From: an uncultured Planctomycetia bacterium
GTDB taxonomy: Bacteria > Planctomycetota > Phycisphaerae > FEN-1346 > JAACEH01
Reading direction: 5' to 3'
NCBI GenBank assembly: GCA_903929765.1
Contig: CAIYVX010000093.1
Coordinates: forward strand, 1-51,076
DNA: 51,076 nt
This document shows, one piece after another, positions 1 to 10,664 of the stretch. The notes beneath the pieces are model-generated. The model was not told the origin of the DNA, ran no database searches, and was given only the letters and a program-made list of their open reading frames with translations. A program made the translations under genes and the position numbers. The stretch's first letter is position 1; each line of letters opens with the position of its first letter.

Positions 1-1
1 G

Positions 2-976
2 CGGGTCCGCGGCATCTTCGAACTCTACCTCGAACACGAATCGCTCCTCGAAACGGCCAAGGAACTGGCCAACCGCGGCTGGACCACCAAGCACTGGACC
101 ACCGGCAAGGGGCATGAACGCGGCGGTAACCAATTCGCCAAAAACAGCCTCTTCAAGTTGCTGACGAACCGCATCTACCTGGGCCAGACCGTTTATAAGG
201 ACGAAGTCCACAAGGGCGAACATCAGGCCATCGTGACAGGCGATGTTTTCGAGCACGTGGCCCGGATGCTCAAGTGCAACGGCCGGAGCGGCGGCATACA
301 CGTCCGCAACCGCCTCGGCGCCACCCTGAAGGGCCTGGTCCGCTGCAAATCGTGTGGCTGCGGCATGATACCGTCCTACACCATGAAGAAAGCCAAGCGG
401 TATCGTTACTACGTTTGCGCCAACGCCCAGGCCCGCGGCTGGCACGTCTGTCCCTCGCCCTCGGTGCCCGCCCCGGAACTGGAACGGTTCGTCGTCGAGC
501 AGATCAAGACCATGGGCCGCGACACTGAACTGGTCGCCGATGTGCTCAACGAGAGCCGCCGCCAACGCGAGGAGTCCCTGGGCAAGCTGGAAATCGAACG
601 GCGAACGCTGGAGCGAGAGATTGGCCGCTACGCCGCCGACATTCGGAAGCTGGCCGGACAGGACGGCGTGGCTACGGATCGCCTAGCCGACATCCAGGAC
701 CGCCTTGGCGTGGCGGAACGACGCATCACCGAGATCGACGACCAGATGGTGGCCCTGTCACGCGGCCTGGTCGGCGTCGAGGAAGTAACCGACGCCTGCA
801 CGCAATTCGACCCGCTGTGGGAAACCCTGACGGCGAAAGAACAGGGCCGACTCTTGAACCTGCTCGTCCAGCGAGTGGAGTTCGATGGCCAGGGTGGAAC
901 GGTCTCGATAACCTTCCATCCGTCGGGGATCAAGACGCTGGCCCAAGAACAGAAAAAACAGGAGGCAACGGTATGA
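2..976 (+). CDS. Large serine recombinase, C-terminal part (5' end outside window)
   Basis: The reading frame is open from the left edge, so the catalytic serine domain lies upstream. The visible part begins in the 'Recombinase' domain (FELYLEHESLLETAKELANRG, then LLTNRIYLGQ) that follows the resolvase domain in large serine integrases. A zinc ribbon follows (CKSCGCG ... YYVCANAQARGWHVC), then a long charged coiled coil (about codons 180-250 of the visible part), as in phage integrases and transposon recombinases of this family. The stop TGA at 974-976 overlaps the ATG of the next gene (ATGA). The family recombines two short att sites and often needs a directionality factor. Its position at one end of a phage gene cluster makes it the candidate integrase, but a separate mobile element is possible. 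Confidence 0.88.
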   Translation, partial: RVRGIFELYLEHESLLETAKELANRGWTTKHWTTGKGHERGGNQFAKNSLFKLLTNRIYLGQTVYKDEVHKGEHQAIVTGDVFEHVARMLKCNGRSGGIHVRNRLGATLKGLVRCKSCGCGMIPSYTMKKAKRYRYYVCANAQARGWHVCPSPSVPAPELERFVVEQIKTMGRDTELVADVLNESRRQREESLGKLEIERRTLEREIGRYAADIRKLAGQDGVATDRLADIQDRLGVAERRITEIDDQMVALSRGLVGVEEVTDACTQFDPLWETLTAKEQGRLLNLLVQRVEFDGQGGTVSITFHPSGIKTLAQEQKKQEATV

Positions 977-1392
977 ACGAGGGACTGACGATCACACGCG
1001 AGGTTCACTTCGGGAGCGGACGGCGCAGCCGCAAGACCATTGAGGAAGGCCCGGCGCCCGAGGTCATGCCCGTGCCGCCAGGCCGGGTTCCGCGTCTCTC
1101 GCGGCTGATGGCCCTGGCCATCCGTTTTGACAGACTCATCGCGTCGGGTGAGATCCGCCACCAATCCGAGGTCGCCCAACTGGGCCAGGTCACTCGCGCC
1201 CGGGTGACGCAGATCATGAACCTGCTGAGCCTTGCCCCGGACATTCAGGAACAACTTCTGTTCCTGCCGGTCACCGAACGTGGCCGCGACCCCATCCGCG
1301 AGATCATGGTCCGCAGCATCGCGGCCATTCCGGACTGGCGGAAGCAGCGGCGATTCTGGAGAGAACTGCTTGCGGAGCGTCAGGCGGCCTAA
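973..1392 (+). CDS. Small helix-turn-helix protein coupled to the recombinase (ParB/KorB-like HTH)
   Basis: This 139-aa protein starts at the ATG overlapping the recombinase stop. An open frame reaches upstream to 817, but the overlap makes 973 the natural start. The N-terminal third is basic and disordered-looking. The middle (about residues 40-95) reads RLMALAIRFDRLIASGEIRHQ then SEVAQLGQVTRARVTQIMNL, a helix-turn-helix of the ParB/KorB type. Translational coupling suggests it acts with the recombinase, for example as a regulator, accessory DNA-binding factor or directionality factor; that role is inference. Its stop overlaps the stop of the convergent DUF262 gene by 3 bp, so there is no room for a separate terminator. 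Confidence 0.75.
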   Translation: MNEGLTITREVHFGSGRRSRKTIEEGPAPEVMPVPPGRVPRLSRLMALAIRFDRLIASGEIRHQSEVAQLGQVTRARVTQIMNLLSLAPDIQEQLLFLPVTERGRDPIREIMVRSIAAIPDWRKQRRFWRELLAERQAA

Positions 1393-3056
1393 CCGAGCTT
1401 TAGAAAAGCGTTCAATCTTTCAGCAAGAGCCGAAGCTCGCTTCTGTAAAAACGCATCGTAAGACTCAATCCAGTCTCGCGTCTCAGTCAGAATGAAGAAC
1501 AACTGCTCGTCGGCGTAGTCTTTAGCTTTTCCCTTAAGATCGTCGTACACGGTCTTCGGGTCTGTGTCGCCAATCTGTGCGTTGTCACCCTGCGAAAGAA
1601 TTGCGTAGTTCGCCATGCAATTGATGCGCTCCGCTTCCACATCGTGCTCGCGAAGGAGGTTCTTAGGAAATATGTGGTGGACCGCAAGTGGGTCGTTAAT
1701 TGCCCGTTTTGCAACTTCGAGAAGCGGTGATTCCTCGAACCACGTTCTCGCGTCTTTGGAAACAAGATACGCAAGGTACACCTGCATGAGTGGTGAGTAC
1801 ATGCCCCGCTCTCTCAAAATGTCCTCCGCCTTAATAGTTCGCCTGCGATCTTTCGGGATTCTTTTGACGATCAGAGACATACGACGCTGGGCCTTCGACT
1901 CGGCCTTACGAATAGGATTGATATAGCTGTTGATTGTTGTCTCTACGGAGCTCCGGAACAGTCCTCGCACTCCCGTTATGCAGAGATACCGCCGCGCGTC
2001 GATCAGCTCGCCGGCCGCAAAGCCACCGCCACGGTTGCGCAGGAGATATGCGAGCGGAATCAGCGCGTTAGCAGAAGGGAGCCAGCGACGAGTTGTCCAT
2101 CCCAACTCATCCCTCACGAATCCAATAACCTCAGTTAAGCCGTGTTCTGCGCCTTTCCAACTTTCGTTGATGTCCTTGGCACCCATCGCCCAGTTCTTCG
2201 GCATCTTCGAAAAACTGGAACTGTCGCGGTGGGCGGTAATGAGCGCTCTGGTCGCGAATACAAAATTAAGCCCCAACCGCTGCTGAAAGTTGCTCTGCAC
2301 AAATTCGCGCATCTTAGGCACGATGTGAGCCGTGGCCCGGTGTGTCAGCGTTGCTGCTTCAGCGTCGCCACGGCTCAGTGGTTTGCCACCCTTGTTCAGG
2401 CGTTTAAACAACTCAATCGCATTGTCTAAATCCTCGTCGGTGTCACCGGTTTGAAACTCTTCACAGGGGGACGTCGCTTCGAGCATGCTGGAAACTTGCG
2501 TCAGCCGTTGCCTGTACTCGGCGACATCATCTGGTTTGGCTTTAATGAACCCCTGGTGGATTAGCCTATCAATGATATCCTGAAAAACTTTTTCGCGCTC
2601 TAAGTGAGACGGGGGCGACTTAGGAATCAAACGGAATAGCTCTATGAGGGAAGGATCGTCTCTAGCAATCCTCTTCTCGATAGTTCGGGTGCGCGTGCCC
2701 ATTACGAAGTCGCACTTACGAACGTCGAAGAACGCACGGGTAGCAAGATTGTCCGCACCCTTGTCATCCAGGGCCAGTGACAAACTCGTGAGCCGCTGTT
2801 GTCCGTCGAGGAGATATCCCCAGAAGGGCTCTGTAATTTTGGCTCCAATATGCCGGCGGACTGCCGTTCCTCGCCTGGCCTGTAGATTCGGGGTTTTCCA
2901 GATATAGAAAACTCCGATGGGCCATCCCTTGTAAAGAGAGTCGAGGAGGTTGACCACTTTAGACGCGGGCCAGACGTAGTCGCGTTGCATGAGTGGCAAC
3001 TCAATAACCCCCGAATCGAACTTGCGAACGAGATCAATCAGTTTGATGTAAGCCAT
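1389..3056 (-). CDS. DUF262 + HNH (DUF1524-like) protein, GmrSD-like restriction family
   Basis: This is a 555-aa protein. The N-terminal DUF262 (ParB/Srx-like) region reads ELPLMQRDYVWPASKVVNLL followed by a DGQQR motif near residue 85, the set associated with NTP binding or hydrolysis in GmrS-type proteins. The C-terminal HNH-type region has HHIFPKNLL with downstream N residues (about residues 435-480), as in DUF1524. GmrSD-family enzymes cut modified phage DNA, and DUF262 proteins also occur in phosphorothioate-dependent defence. The start has a clear GGAGG about 5 bp upstream. It is the last gene of the hsd operon, 100 bp after hsdR. Base composition is lower in GC than the phage genes. 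DUF262/DUF1524 identity is firm; the exact target is unknown. Confidence 0.85.
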   Translation of the reverse strand: MAYIKLIDLVRKFDSGVIELPLMQRDYVWPASKVVNLLDSLYKGWPIGVFYIWKTPNLQARRGTAVRRHIGAKITEPFWGYLLDGQQRLTSLSLALDDKGADNLATRAFFDVRKCDFVMGTRTRTIEKRIARDDPSLIELFRLIPKSPPSHLEREKVFQDIIDRLIHQGFIKAKPDDVAEYRQRLTQVSSMLEATSPCEEFQTGDTDEDLDNAIELFKRLNKGGKPLSRGDAEAATLTHRATAHIVPKMREFVQSNFQQRLGLNFVFATRALITAHRDSSSFSKMPKNWAMGAKDINESWKGAEHGLTEVIGFVRDELGWTTRRWLPSANALIPLAYLLRNRGGGFAAGELIDARRYLCITGVRGLFRSSVETTINSYINPIRKAESKAQRRMSLIVKRIPKDRRRTIKAEDILRERGMYSPLMQVYLAYLVSKDARTWFEESPLLEVAKRAINDPLAVHHIFPKNLLREHDVEAERINCMANYAILSQGDNAQIGDTDPKTVYDDLKGKAKDYADEQLFFILTETRDWIESYDAFLQKRASALAERLNAFLKLG

Positions 3057-3156
3057 GGGACCTCCGAAGCCTGGGTGTCTAAGTTATTGTTCTCTGCTCC
3101 AAATCTCCTGCGTTAGATGTTTGCAACGTGGTTGAGATCGGTTATGGCAACAACGA

Positions 3157-6100
3157 TTACGCGGCTGCCCAATCCTTGCACAATACTGCGGCCTGCTCTA
3201 GCACCAGATCAGTCGCGCGCTGCTGCATGTCTGGCGGATACCCGTACTTCCGTAGAATCCTTTTAACGAGCACCCGTATCTGGGCGCGGGCATTCTCACG
3301 GACCTGCCAGTCAATGGTGACGCTCTGGCGAACCCTGTTCACGAGTTCCTGGGCCAGGAATCGCAGTTGGTCGTCACCCATTACCTTCCGGGCACTCTCG
3401 TTCTCAGCCAAGGCGTCATAGAAAGCCACTTCGTCATCGTTCAGGCCCAGTTCCTCACCGCGAGTCTCGGCATTCTTGATGCTCTTGGCCAGTTGAATCA
3501 GTTCCTCGATAACCTGTGCTGCCTCGATAGCGCGGTTCTGGTACTTTCGGACCGTCTGCTCAAGCATCTCGGCGAATGACCTGGCCTGCACGACGTTCTT
3601 TCGCATCCGGGTCTTGATTTCGTCGCTGATCAGCTTCTTCAGGAGTTCCAGGGCTAGGTTCCGTTGCGGCAGTTGCTTCACCTCAGCAAGGAACTCGTCT
3701 GAGAGAATCGAGATGTCTGGTTTCTCTAGGCCAGCAGCAGCAAAAATATCCACGACCTCGGTCGAGTAGACGGCGCGGGACACGAGTTGCCGAATGGCCG
3801 ATTCCATCTCGTCGGCGGTCTTATCGGACTCCGATACTGTGGCTTTTACCAGGGCCGAGCGGACCTCTTGGAATAAGGCCACCTCGTCCCGAACGGCCAT
3901 CGCCTTCTCATGCGGCACCGCCAGAGCAAAGGCTTTCGAGAGGGCAGCAACGGCGTCCAGATATCGCTTCTTGCCGTCGGGAAGACTGAGAATGAACTCC
4001 ATCGCCTGGGCAACTCCGCTCATTCTTTTCGCTGCCGCGGCGTTAAGGATGGCCTCGTAGTCAAAGCCGTGGAACATGGCGCAGACGACCTCGTACTTCT
4101 CTATGAAAACTGACGCGGCCTGCTCGAGATCGATGGTCGCTTCGCCCTTGCCGCCACTGGCGACATAGGTATGCAGTGCTCGCTTCAAGGCGTCGGCTAG
4201 GCCTAAGTAGTCAACCACACGGCCACCTGGTTTGTCCCTGAAAACCCGGTTCACGCGGGCAATGGCTTGCATCAAGTTGTGACCGTTCATCGGCTTGTCG
4301 ACGTACATCGTGTGCAGGCTCGGGCAGTCGAACCCGGTGAGCCACATGTCCCGCACGATCACCAGCTTCATCGCGTCGTCGGGATCCTTAAACCGTTTGG
4401 CGATGGCAACCCGGGCGCTCTTGGTGCGAATATGAGGCTGCCATTCCTGCTCGTCTGAGGCGGAACCGCTCATCACGATCTTGACCGCCCCCTTGTCATC
4501 CGCAGCGTTGTGCCAGTCGGGGCGGAGCTTTACGATGGCGTTATACATTTCCACGCAGATGCGGCGCGACATGCATACCACCATACCCTTACCCTGAAGG
4601 GCGCCGAGCCGCTTCTCGAAGTGGTCCACCAGATCCTTGGCGACCAGGCCGATTCGCTTCTCGGTTCCGACCATCGCCTCCATCGCGGCCCACGTGGTCT
4701 TTAGCTTCTGCTTCTCGGTTTCTTCCTCGCCCTCGGTAATCTCCTCAAACTCCGGGTCGATCTTCGGTTTCTCATCCTCGCTCAATTCCAGCTTGGCCAG
4801 CCGCGACTCGTAGTAGATGGGGACGGTATTTTCGTCCTCCACCGCCCGGAGCACGTCGTACTTGTCGATGTAGTCGCCGAATACCGCCGGCGTGCTCTTG
4901 TCGTCGAGTTCCAGTGGCGTGCCGGTGAACCCGATAAACGAGGCGTGCGGCAAGGCGTCCCGCAGGTACTTGGCCATACCGTACTTGATCTCGCCGCTCT
5001 TCTTATTGATCCGGGCGCTGAAGCCGTAATGGCTGCGATGGGCCTCATCGGCGATCACGACGATGTTTCGCCGCGTGCTTAAGGCATCCCCGCCTTCGAA
5101 TTTTTGGAGCGTGGTGAAGATGACGCCGCCCGAAGCCACATGCAGCAACTCCTTGAGGTGCTCGCGGCTTTCCGCCTGGACGGGCTTCTGACGCAGCACG
5201 TCGCTGTTGAAAATGAACGTATCGGACAATTGCTCGTCAAGATCGTTGCGGTCGGTGATAACCACCAGCGTGGGATTCTCCATCGCCTGGTGTTTGATAA
5301 TTTTGCCGGCGTAGAAAACCATAGAGAGGCTTTTGCCGGAGCCCTGAGTGTGCCAGACCACGCCAATCTTACGGTTACCCTCGGGCCGGCTGGCCTCTAC
5401 GGTGCACTCCACGGCCTTCTGGACGGCCCAGTACTGATGGTACGCCGCCGCCTTCTTGGCGATCTCCTTGCCGTCGTCCTCGAAGGTGATGAAGTTCAGA
5501 ACATAGTCCAGGAACCGCTGCTTCTCAAAAATTCCCTTGATCAGAACCTCAAGCTGCACGGCACCCTTCGGCGCCAGGCTCAGGCCGTCCATCGTCCGCC
5601 ACGGCATGAACCGGTCCCACCCCGCCGTCAGCGTTCCCGCCTTGGCATAGAAGCCGTCGGACACGATCAATAGCTCATTAAAGACGAACAGGCTGGGAAT
5701 CTCTGCCTTGTAGGTCTGGAACTGCTTGTAGGCGTGCTGAATTGTGGTCTTCTCTTCCGCCGGGTTCTTCAGTTCCAGGGCAGCCAAAGGCAGCCCGTTG
5801 ATGAAGATGACCACGTCCGGCCGACGGTTCTTCTTCTCCTCGATGACGGTGAACTGGTTTACCACCAGGAACTCGTTGTCGTCGACCTTGTCGGGGTTCC
5901 GTTCGAACAGCCACACCTTGCCGAACCGCTCTCCGTCCTCGGCACGCCACGAAACATCGATGCCGTCCGTCAGCATGCGGTGAAACGCCCGGTTGTTGAT
6001 CACCAGCGAGGGGCTTTCCGGCAGAACAACCTTGCGAATGGCCTCCTCGATGGCCGACGCCGGCACATCCGGGTTGATACGCAGCAACGCACTCCGCAGG

Positions 6101-6249
6101 CGTCCTGCCAAGACAACCTGGCCGTAGTCCTGCCGTTCCGGCGCCTCGCCGTCCGGGGCAATCGTAGGCCCGTGGACATACTCGTAGCCAAGCTCCCGCA
6201 GGTAGCCGACCGTGGCGATCTCAACTTGGGCTTCGTCCAAATAGGCCAT
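3157..6249 (-). CDS. hsdR: Type I restriction enzyme, R (endonuclease/translocase) subunit
   Basis: The 1030-aa length is normal for HsdR. It shows the N-terminal nuclease motif ([19 protein letters not shown], residues 143-161: PD...ExK), Walker A (TQGSGKS, 301-307), Walker B/DEAH (401-404), and the C-terminal superfamily II motifs ([17 protein letters not shown] and QAIARVNRV). The subunit translocates DNA using ATP and cuts it at a distance when the M2S complex finds an unmethylated site. It starts 6 bp downstream of the AlbA_2 gene stop, so it belongs to the same operon. No motif is missing and the frame is intact, so the nuclease/motor subunit should be functional, in contrast to HsdS. 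Confidence 0.97.
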   Translation of the reverse strand: MAYLDEAQVEIATVGYLRELGYEYVHGPTIAPDGEAPERQDYGQVVLAGRLRSALLRINPDVPASAIEEAIRKVVLPESPSLVINNRAFHRMLTDGIDVSWRAEDGERFGKVWLFERNPDKVDDNEFLVVNQFTVIEEKKNRRPDVVIFINGLPLAALELKNPAEEKTTIQHAYKQFQTYKAEIPSLFVFNELLIVSDGFYAKAGTLTAGWDRFMPWRTMDGLSLAPKGAVQLEVLIKGIFEKQRFLDYVLNFITFEDDGKEIAKKAAAYHQYWAVQKAVECTVEASRPEGNRKIGVVWHTQGSGKSLSMVFYAGKIIKHQAMENPTLVVITDRNDLDEQLSDTFIFNSDVLRQKPVQAESREHLKELLHVASGGVIFTTLQKFEGGDALSTRRNIVVIADEAHRSHYGFSARINKKSGEIKYGMAKYLRDALPHASFIGFTGTPLELDDKSTPAVFGDYIDKYDVLRAVEDENTVPIYYESRLAKLELSEDEKPKIDPEFEEITEGEEETEKQKLKTTWAAMEAMVGTEKRIGLVAKDLVDHFEKRLGALQGKGMVVCMSRRICVEMYNAIVKLRPDWHNAADDKGAVKIVMSGSASDEQEWQPHIRTKSARVAIAKRFKDPDDAMKLVIVRDMWLTGFDCPSLHTMYVDKPMNGHNLMQAIARVNRVFRDKPGGRVVDYLGLADALKRALHTYVASGGKGEATIDLEQAASVFIEKYEVVCAMFHGFDYEAILNAAAAKRMSGVAQAMEFILSLPDGKKRYLDAVAALSKAFALAVPHEKAMAVRDEVALFQEVRSALVKATVSESDKTADEMESAIRQLVSRAVYSTEVVDIFAAAGLEKPDISILSDEFLAEVKQLPQRNLALELLKKLISDEIKTRMRKNVVQARSFAEMLEQTVRKYQNRAIEAAQVIEELIQLAKSIKNAETRGEELGLNDDEVAFYDALAENESARKVMGDDQLRFLAQELVNRVRQSVTIDWQVRENARAQIRVLVKRILRKYGYPPDMQQRATDLVLEQAAVLCKDWAAA

Positions 6250-6255
6250 TTTCTA

Positions 6256-7458
6256 CTACCTCGGCTTCCAGTTTCCGTCCTTGTCATAGTTAAAGCTGCG
6301 AGCAAAGCCACACGCATTCCACAGCGCGTCAAAAATTGGCCTCATAATCTGCGCCGCGTCAGTATTTAAGTTGTCGATAACCGTATCAGGAAGAATGGCA
6401 GGATCCCGGTCTAATGAGGTCATGCGAGCCGAACGCCGGATCTGGTCGACATACATAACCGCTCCCTTGCATCCAACCACTGCCAGCGAAACCACCACTG
6501 GAGGTGTCAAACCGAACCTACGAAATCCCTCCAAGTATGACTCGACTGCGCGGATGATTTCCTGCTCATAAGCAACACTCGCAATATAGGTTGAATCGCC
6601 CTCGCGCCCAGTGAATTCCGACCATACCGCTTCAACGGTCCCGGTGAAGAATAGCTGACAGTAGCTGGCGTGACTTTGTCCCTTCGAATACCCCCCTTCG
6701 AAGCTCACGAGCCCGTCCAAGTTATACCGCTGATCCCACCCAGACGACTCGATAGGTCTAAAAGCCGCCGTCGGCGCTGACCTATCAGCAATTTCTAACC
6801 GTTCGTTATTCAGGAACGATGGTATGGGAATCAGATGGAGCACCAGCCGTCGGGGCGACGACAGCACGACCGGCGTTTCATCCGCCACGATTTTTCCAAG
6901 CCGATCCTGGCGGAACCGTTGGATACGCTCTCCTTGTGACTCTGTCGCCAGGAATGCCGTTCGAAGCTCACCCACGTCGAGAGGGTACTTGCCGGCCGAA
7001 TGGCGAGAGAAGAACCGGGTAGAGCCCTTGTAGGTGACCATATGCGGCGAAGCGAAGCTCTTAGGAATCCGCAGCAGAATCACGAAACCCTGTCCGTCTG
7101 CTCCCCACCCCGTAATCTCTTTGATTTGCACGCGGAGGCGCGGATCAATGCTGTTCCGGATAGTTTCCTCCAGCCGTAGTTTCGCGTCGTCGGCGGTTGC
7201 GCTTACGATAGGCCGGACGGCCTTGGGTGCCCCAGTCTTTTTGCCTTCAGCATCCACGGCCGCCTTAATCCCATAAATGATGTCGCCGCCAGAGGCGTTG
7301 CCAAACGACGACACGTCGGCCAAGAACTCCTTCTTGTCGGCATCCGAGTTGCCCGGCAACTCCTGTTTATACTCCAACGTCTTCGACTCGACGACACCGC
7401 TCGTGATCAGCGCGTCGATGTCCGCCTTGGTGATGGCATCAGAGTTTTTCTGAATCAT
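6256..7458 (-). CDS. AlbA_2 (Schlafen-type) putative nucleic-acid-binding protein
   Basis: This is a 400-aa protein. The chosen start, ATG at 7458, overlaps the stop of the upstream gene (ATGA); the longer open frame to 7755 is a reading of the other gene in the wrong frame. Residues about 12-60 (ITSGVVESKTLEYKQELP, then FGNASGGDIIYGI) match the N-terminal AlbA_2 domain, in which E and K residues lie in the predicted nucleotide/RNA-binding pocket. The C-terminal half is unassigned. AlbA_2 proteins appear as regulators and as effectors in bacterial defence loci. Here it lies inside a type I RM operon between hsdS and hsdR, which suggests a role tied to restriction, but nothing in the sequence states which. 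Confidence 0.8.
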   Translation of the reverse strand: MIQKNSDAITKADIDALITSGVVESKTLEYKQELPGNSDADKKEFLADVSSFGNASGGDIIYGIKAAVDAEGKKTGAPKAVRPIVSATADDAKLRLEETIRNSIDPRLRVQIKEITGWGADGQGFVILLRIPKSFASPHMVTYKGSTRFFSRHSAGKYPLDVGELRTAFLATESQGERIQRFRQDRLGKIVADETPVVLSSPRRLVLHLIPIPSFLNNERLEIADRSAPTAAFRPIESSGWDQRYNLDGLVSFEGGYSKGQSHASYCQLFFTGTVEAVWSEFTGREGDSTYIASVAYEQEIIRAVESYLEGFRRFGLTPPVVVSLAVVGCKGAVMYVDQIRRSARMTSLDRDPAILPDTVIDNLNTDAAQIMRPIFDALWNACGFARSFNYDKDGNWKPR

Positions 7459-9407
7459 TTGCCTGCCTCCGGTGTCTCCTCCAGTTGCAAACCGGTTGCT
7501 GCCGCTTCCCGCTTTACCAACCACGCCAGCAGCCGCTTCTCCAACTTTTCTCGCATATCCCGCACGGAGAACCCACACAGCAAGTCGATGCCCACGGCAA
7601 CGGCTAACAGCGCCGACAGTATCGTCAGTACCCATCCGCCTACTGGGTTTTTCGACGTTATTCCAAGCCCTGCTACAATGCCAGCAATGATGATGAGGCC
7701 TACCACGGCCGCAACCGCCCAGGAATACCGCCTCGCTTTCCGGACGCACCGCCAATACAAATGCTCCTGGACTTGCCTGCCCCTTTCGCGTTCAGCCATG
7801 AGCTCGGACTGGGTCTGTGCGTGGTCAGCCTGTGTCTTCGCATGCGCAGCCAGCTCGGTAGCAAGCTTCTCGCTCTCCTCCTTCCTAATCTCGGCTTCCA
7901 CGCGTGAGAGTGTTTCAGTAACAGTCAGTGCGGTCAGCGCCTCCTCGTCTCCCAGAGTGAGGCGCATGAGTTCCTCCTGCGCCAGAGCGCTACTCCGCAA
8001 GAGCTGGTGGTCTCTCGGCGTAATCTTTCCTTGCCCCTCAAGCTTATCGATTTCGTTTAGATATTTATCCAAAAGGGCCTTCGAGGGCTGCATAGCCGCA
8101 TACGAGAACGCAAGAAGCTCAGTCATTGGGAGTGATGGCGATCCTAGAGGAGCCTTTAGCCACGCCATATTAGCCAGGCTGAAATCTGTAACGACACTGG
8201 ATACTTCACGTGATTCCTCGTGCTTCTTGCCGTACTCGAACGCGGCCCGCGCAAAACCGCTATTACTACTTACGAGGACAGCTTGTGCCTTCTCAACACT
8301 CAACGGTGCAATGCCGGACCTAAGCACATAGATACTGCGCACCGAATTGATATCATCTTCCCTTGCGCGGGGATTGAAATAGGACACCTCGTCGTCAAGG
8401 ACCATCTCGAAGGCCTTCTCGTCGATCTGAAACTCCTCAATATAACGTGGCGTCTTTACTACATCGATCTGCGCCTCCTTCAATTTTTCTTCAAGCTGCC
8501 CAGCGAGTAATAAGAGGTCGGACTTGGTCGTCCCCTGTCGGCGGACTTCCATGACGATAGTCCCCCGACTGCTTGGGTCTTCTACATGGTTTGCAGCACC
8601 TTTGACCACACGCCCGAGTTCCTCTCGCGAATGGGAGAAAACGGCGACTGTTGCGCCCAGCTTGCGTAGTAATTCGATCAGTTTCGTGGTGGCTGCTTTC
8701 TTAGCGTCCCCTTCAAGCCCAAGGCGGCGCACGACCACAGGGGTATCAAGGTAAAACGTCACGCCCTTGTATGTCTTTGACGCGAATTGCAGATCCGGAC
8801 AGAGCAAAGCGTTGGCAAGCATATGCCCTTGAACCACGACAAGAAAGCTCTCAAATCGCTCGGGATTCGACTTCTGCAGTTCCAGAACGTACTCGCTGAC
8901 CAACACGATATGAGCATCCTGGTTCCCCTTGATGGTCGGTATTGCGGTGCCACGTAGGTACGCCCGCAAACAGGGAATGTTGAACTGCGTCAGGAATGCG
9001 CAGATAGCCGTTACGGCCTCGTCGTGGCTTGTAATTGGTCTTGCTGTGTTTTTGGAGAATTCGATCAGCCCGGAAACCACCGCCTCGATGTGACGGCTCG
9101 CTCGAGCCTTCTCGGTCGCAATGCCGGGGTCGGCGAGTTTACCCGTAATGTGGTAAACACCGAGCTCCTTCTTAAGCGGATGTTTTCGTGCAAGGCGAGT
9201 TAGGACGATCTGCACCGCACGTTCTGGAATTTCAAGGCCAAACTGCTTTCGGAGGTAATCCCGCACCACAGCGTCTGTCACGGGGTCTGGTGTGTGGTCG
9301 ACCAGGACTTGGAGGATAAATGGCCGGAGATAGTCGAGATAATCCTGCCCTTGGTCAACATGGACCTTTAGCATCGCCAAACTTGTAAGCGTAGCCGATG
9401 ACATCAC
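7455..9407 (-). CDS. Unknown membrane protein with PIN-like region, coiled coil and two C-terminal TM helices
   Basis: This is a 650-aa protein. The N-terminal ~90 residues resemble a small winged-helix region (ERAVQIVLTRLARKH). Residues around 225-290 contain TFYLDTPVVVRRLG and a following acidic SREELGRVV. About 100 residues later comes VLVSSNSGFARAAFEYGK. This D...E...N/D spacing is the shape of a PIN-type nuclease fold, which is inference. A long coiled coil (about residues 480-555) precedes two hydrophobic helices (about 565-615) and a basic tail. It overlaps hsdS (stop) and the AlbA_2 gene (start) by 4 bp each. A membrane-anchored, nuclease-like protein inside an RM operon suggests an effector or abortive-infection add-on. 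Confidence 0.7.
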   Translation of the reverse strand: MMSSATLTSLAMLKVHVDQGQDYLDYLRPFILQVLVDHTPDPVTDAVVRDYLRKQFGLEIPERAVQIVLTRLARKHPLKKELGVYHITGKLADPGIATEKARASRHIEAVVSGLIEFSKNTARPITSHDEAVTAICAFLTQFNIPCLRAYLRGTAIPTIKGNQDAHIVLVSEYVLELQKSNPERFESFLVVVQGHMLANALLCPDLQFASKTYKGVTFYLDTPVVVRRLGLEGDAKKAATTKLIELLRKLGATVAVFSHSREELGRVVKGAANHVEDPSSRGTIVMEVRRQGTTKSDLLLLAGQLEEKLKEAQIDVVKTPRYIEEFQIDEKAFEMVLDDEVSYFNPRAREDDINSVRSIYVLRSGIAPLSVEKAQAVLVSSNSGFARAAFEYGKKHEESREVSSVVTDFSLANMAWLKAPLGSPSLPMTELLAFSYAAMQPSKALLDKYLNEIDKLEGQGKITPRDHQLLRSSALAQEELMRLTLGDEEALTALTVTETLSRVEAEIRKEESEKLATELAAHAKTQADHAQTQSELMAERERGRQVQEHLYWRCVRKARRYSWAVAAVVGLIIIAGIVAGLGITSKNPVGGWVLTILSALLAVAVGIDLLCGFSVRDMREKLEKRLLAWLVKREAAATGLQLEETPEAGK

Positions 9408-10664
9408 TCAGCCTCCCTAGCGAACAACTTGGTGGACGGCAGATCAATCTCTCCGCTGAGAAGTTTGGGCAGCAACGTGTCGCGCAGACCGGCGAGGCGG
9501 CGGTTTTGGCGGACACCTACGCCGATGCGCTGGTGCAGTGAGGCTATCTGTCTCTGGAAGGCCCTGGCGACTTCCACGGGCGGCAAGGCGAGCGGGTAAC
9601 GACCCATGTCGTCCCAGTTTGTCCGGGGCATCTTGGTGCCGGCCGAGTGAGAATCGGTGTAGTCCACGAAGGCCTTGCTGGATACGAGCGATAGGACATA
9701 GCTGTGCCAATCTTCCGTCTTCGGGACAATCACTACAATGTCCGTTGAGCAGACGCCGTCGACGGGAGCAATGCCCACTTTGTGGAAGTACGGGCGAAGC
9801 TTGCCAAACAGGATTTCCCCTGCCTTGAACCGTGATTTCTGGCTACTGACCTCCTCGGCGCGGCCCCAGGCGTCAAGGGCAATACGTCCACGCGGCATAT
9901 CATCTAGGCCAATGTATGGAGTGGCCGGCGGCACCTCATCCGGCTTAATCCCACGCCGAGGGTTTTCGGCTATGTCTCCGAGCTTTCCGGGCTTCCATCC
10001 GACTGGAACTAGGCCAGGTTTGGCGTCTTCTAAGGTGTCAGGGAAGAGGTCGGCGATTTCGACGGAGAGGTTGGGAGTGCGGCCGTCAGCTTTGGCCCGG
10101 ACAGGGTCAAAGTCGATAAACCAACTCTTGAAGATCGCCGCCGCCATCTTCTCCAGCGTTCGATTTATCCGCCGGTTCAAGTCGATCCTGCTATCCAGCG
10201 CGCCAAGAATCTCAACAGCGCTTGCCCGGAACTTTTCGTCTGGCCAAGGAATCTCGAAGCGGTTGAGGTCACCAGTTGATAGATTTGGGAAGACTGAACC
10301 GGCCGTGTATGAAAGTAGTCGTTCAAGCTTGTTGACAATGCAGCAATAGATGAAGTACGTGTCCTCCGCATTCGTCCTAGCCCTTATTGCCGCGATGCCG
10401 CAGCCCTATGGCATACCGCCGATCCGCCCAATTCATTCGACCGGTCGTCGAACCGCGCACACAGAAAAGGATGTCACCCGGCTCGGCAAAGCGAGTCGGG
10501 GCCGTCGTATAAAGGACAGGTTCGGGATGCTTCGGGCCAAACTCAGTGGGACCATTCAGCAACGGCACACCCTCTCCGTCATGATTATAGGTGTCGCCTT
10601 TCGGCGACTGCCCCATGATCACATCGGCGACGTCGCCGAGAGGCTTGGAACCATCACTCACCAT
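9404..10664 (-). pseudogene. hsdS: Type I restriction specificity subunit, interrupted by a single frameshift
   Basis: The gene starts at ATG 10664 with a GGAGG site just upstream. The first 87 codons are a normal HsdS start (target domain 1, ending ...NWADRRYAIG). Near 10403 the frame changes: the starting frame runs to a stop at 10377, while the next frame continues as GIAAIR...TYFIY, then LDSRIDLNRRINRTLEK, the conserved central helix, target domain 2 and the C-terminal helix (GLRDTLLPKLLSGEI). One extra base in the run at about 10402-10406 explains it. Repairing it gives about 420 aa, a normal length. Either the specificity subunit is off (which also disables restriction), a truncated product starting at TTG 10180 is made, or the base is a sequencing error. 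Confidence 0.88.

Noticed and set aside
7459-8331. 290-codon plus-strand frame opposite the PIN-like protein
   Set aside because: Serine-rich antisense frame; the minus-strand protein has coherent domains and coupled neighbours.
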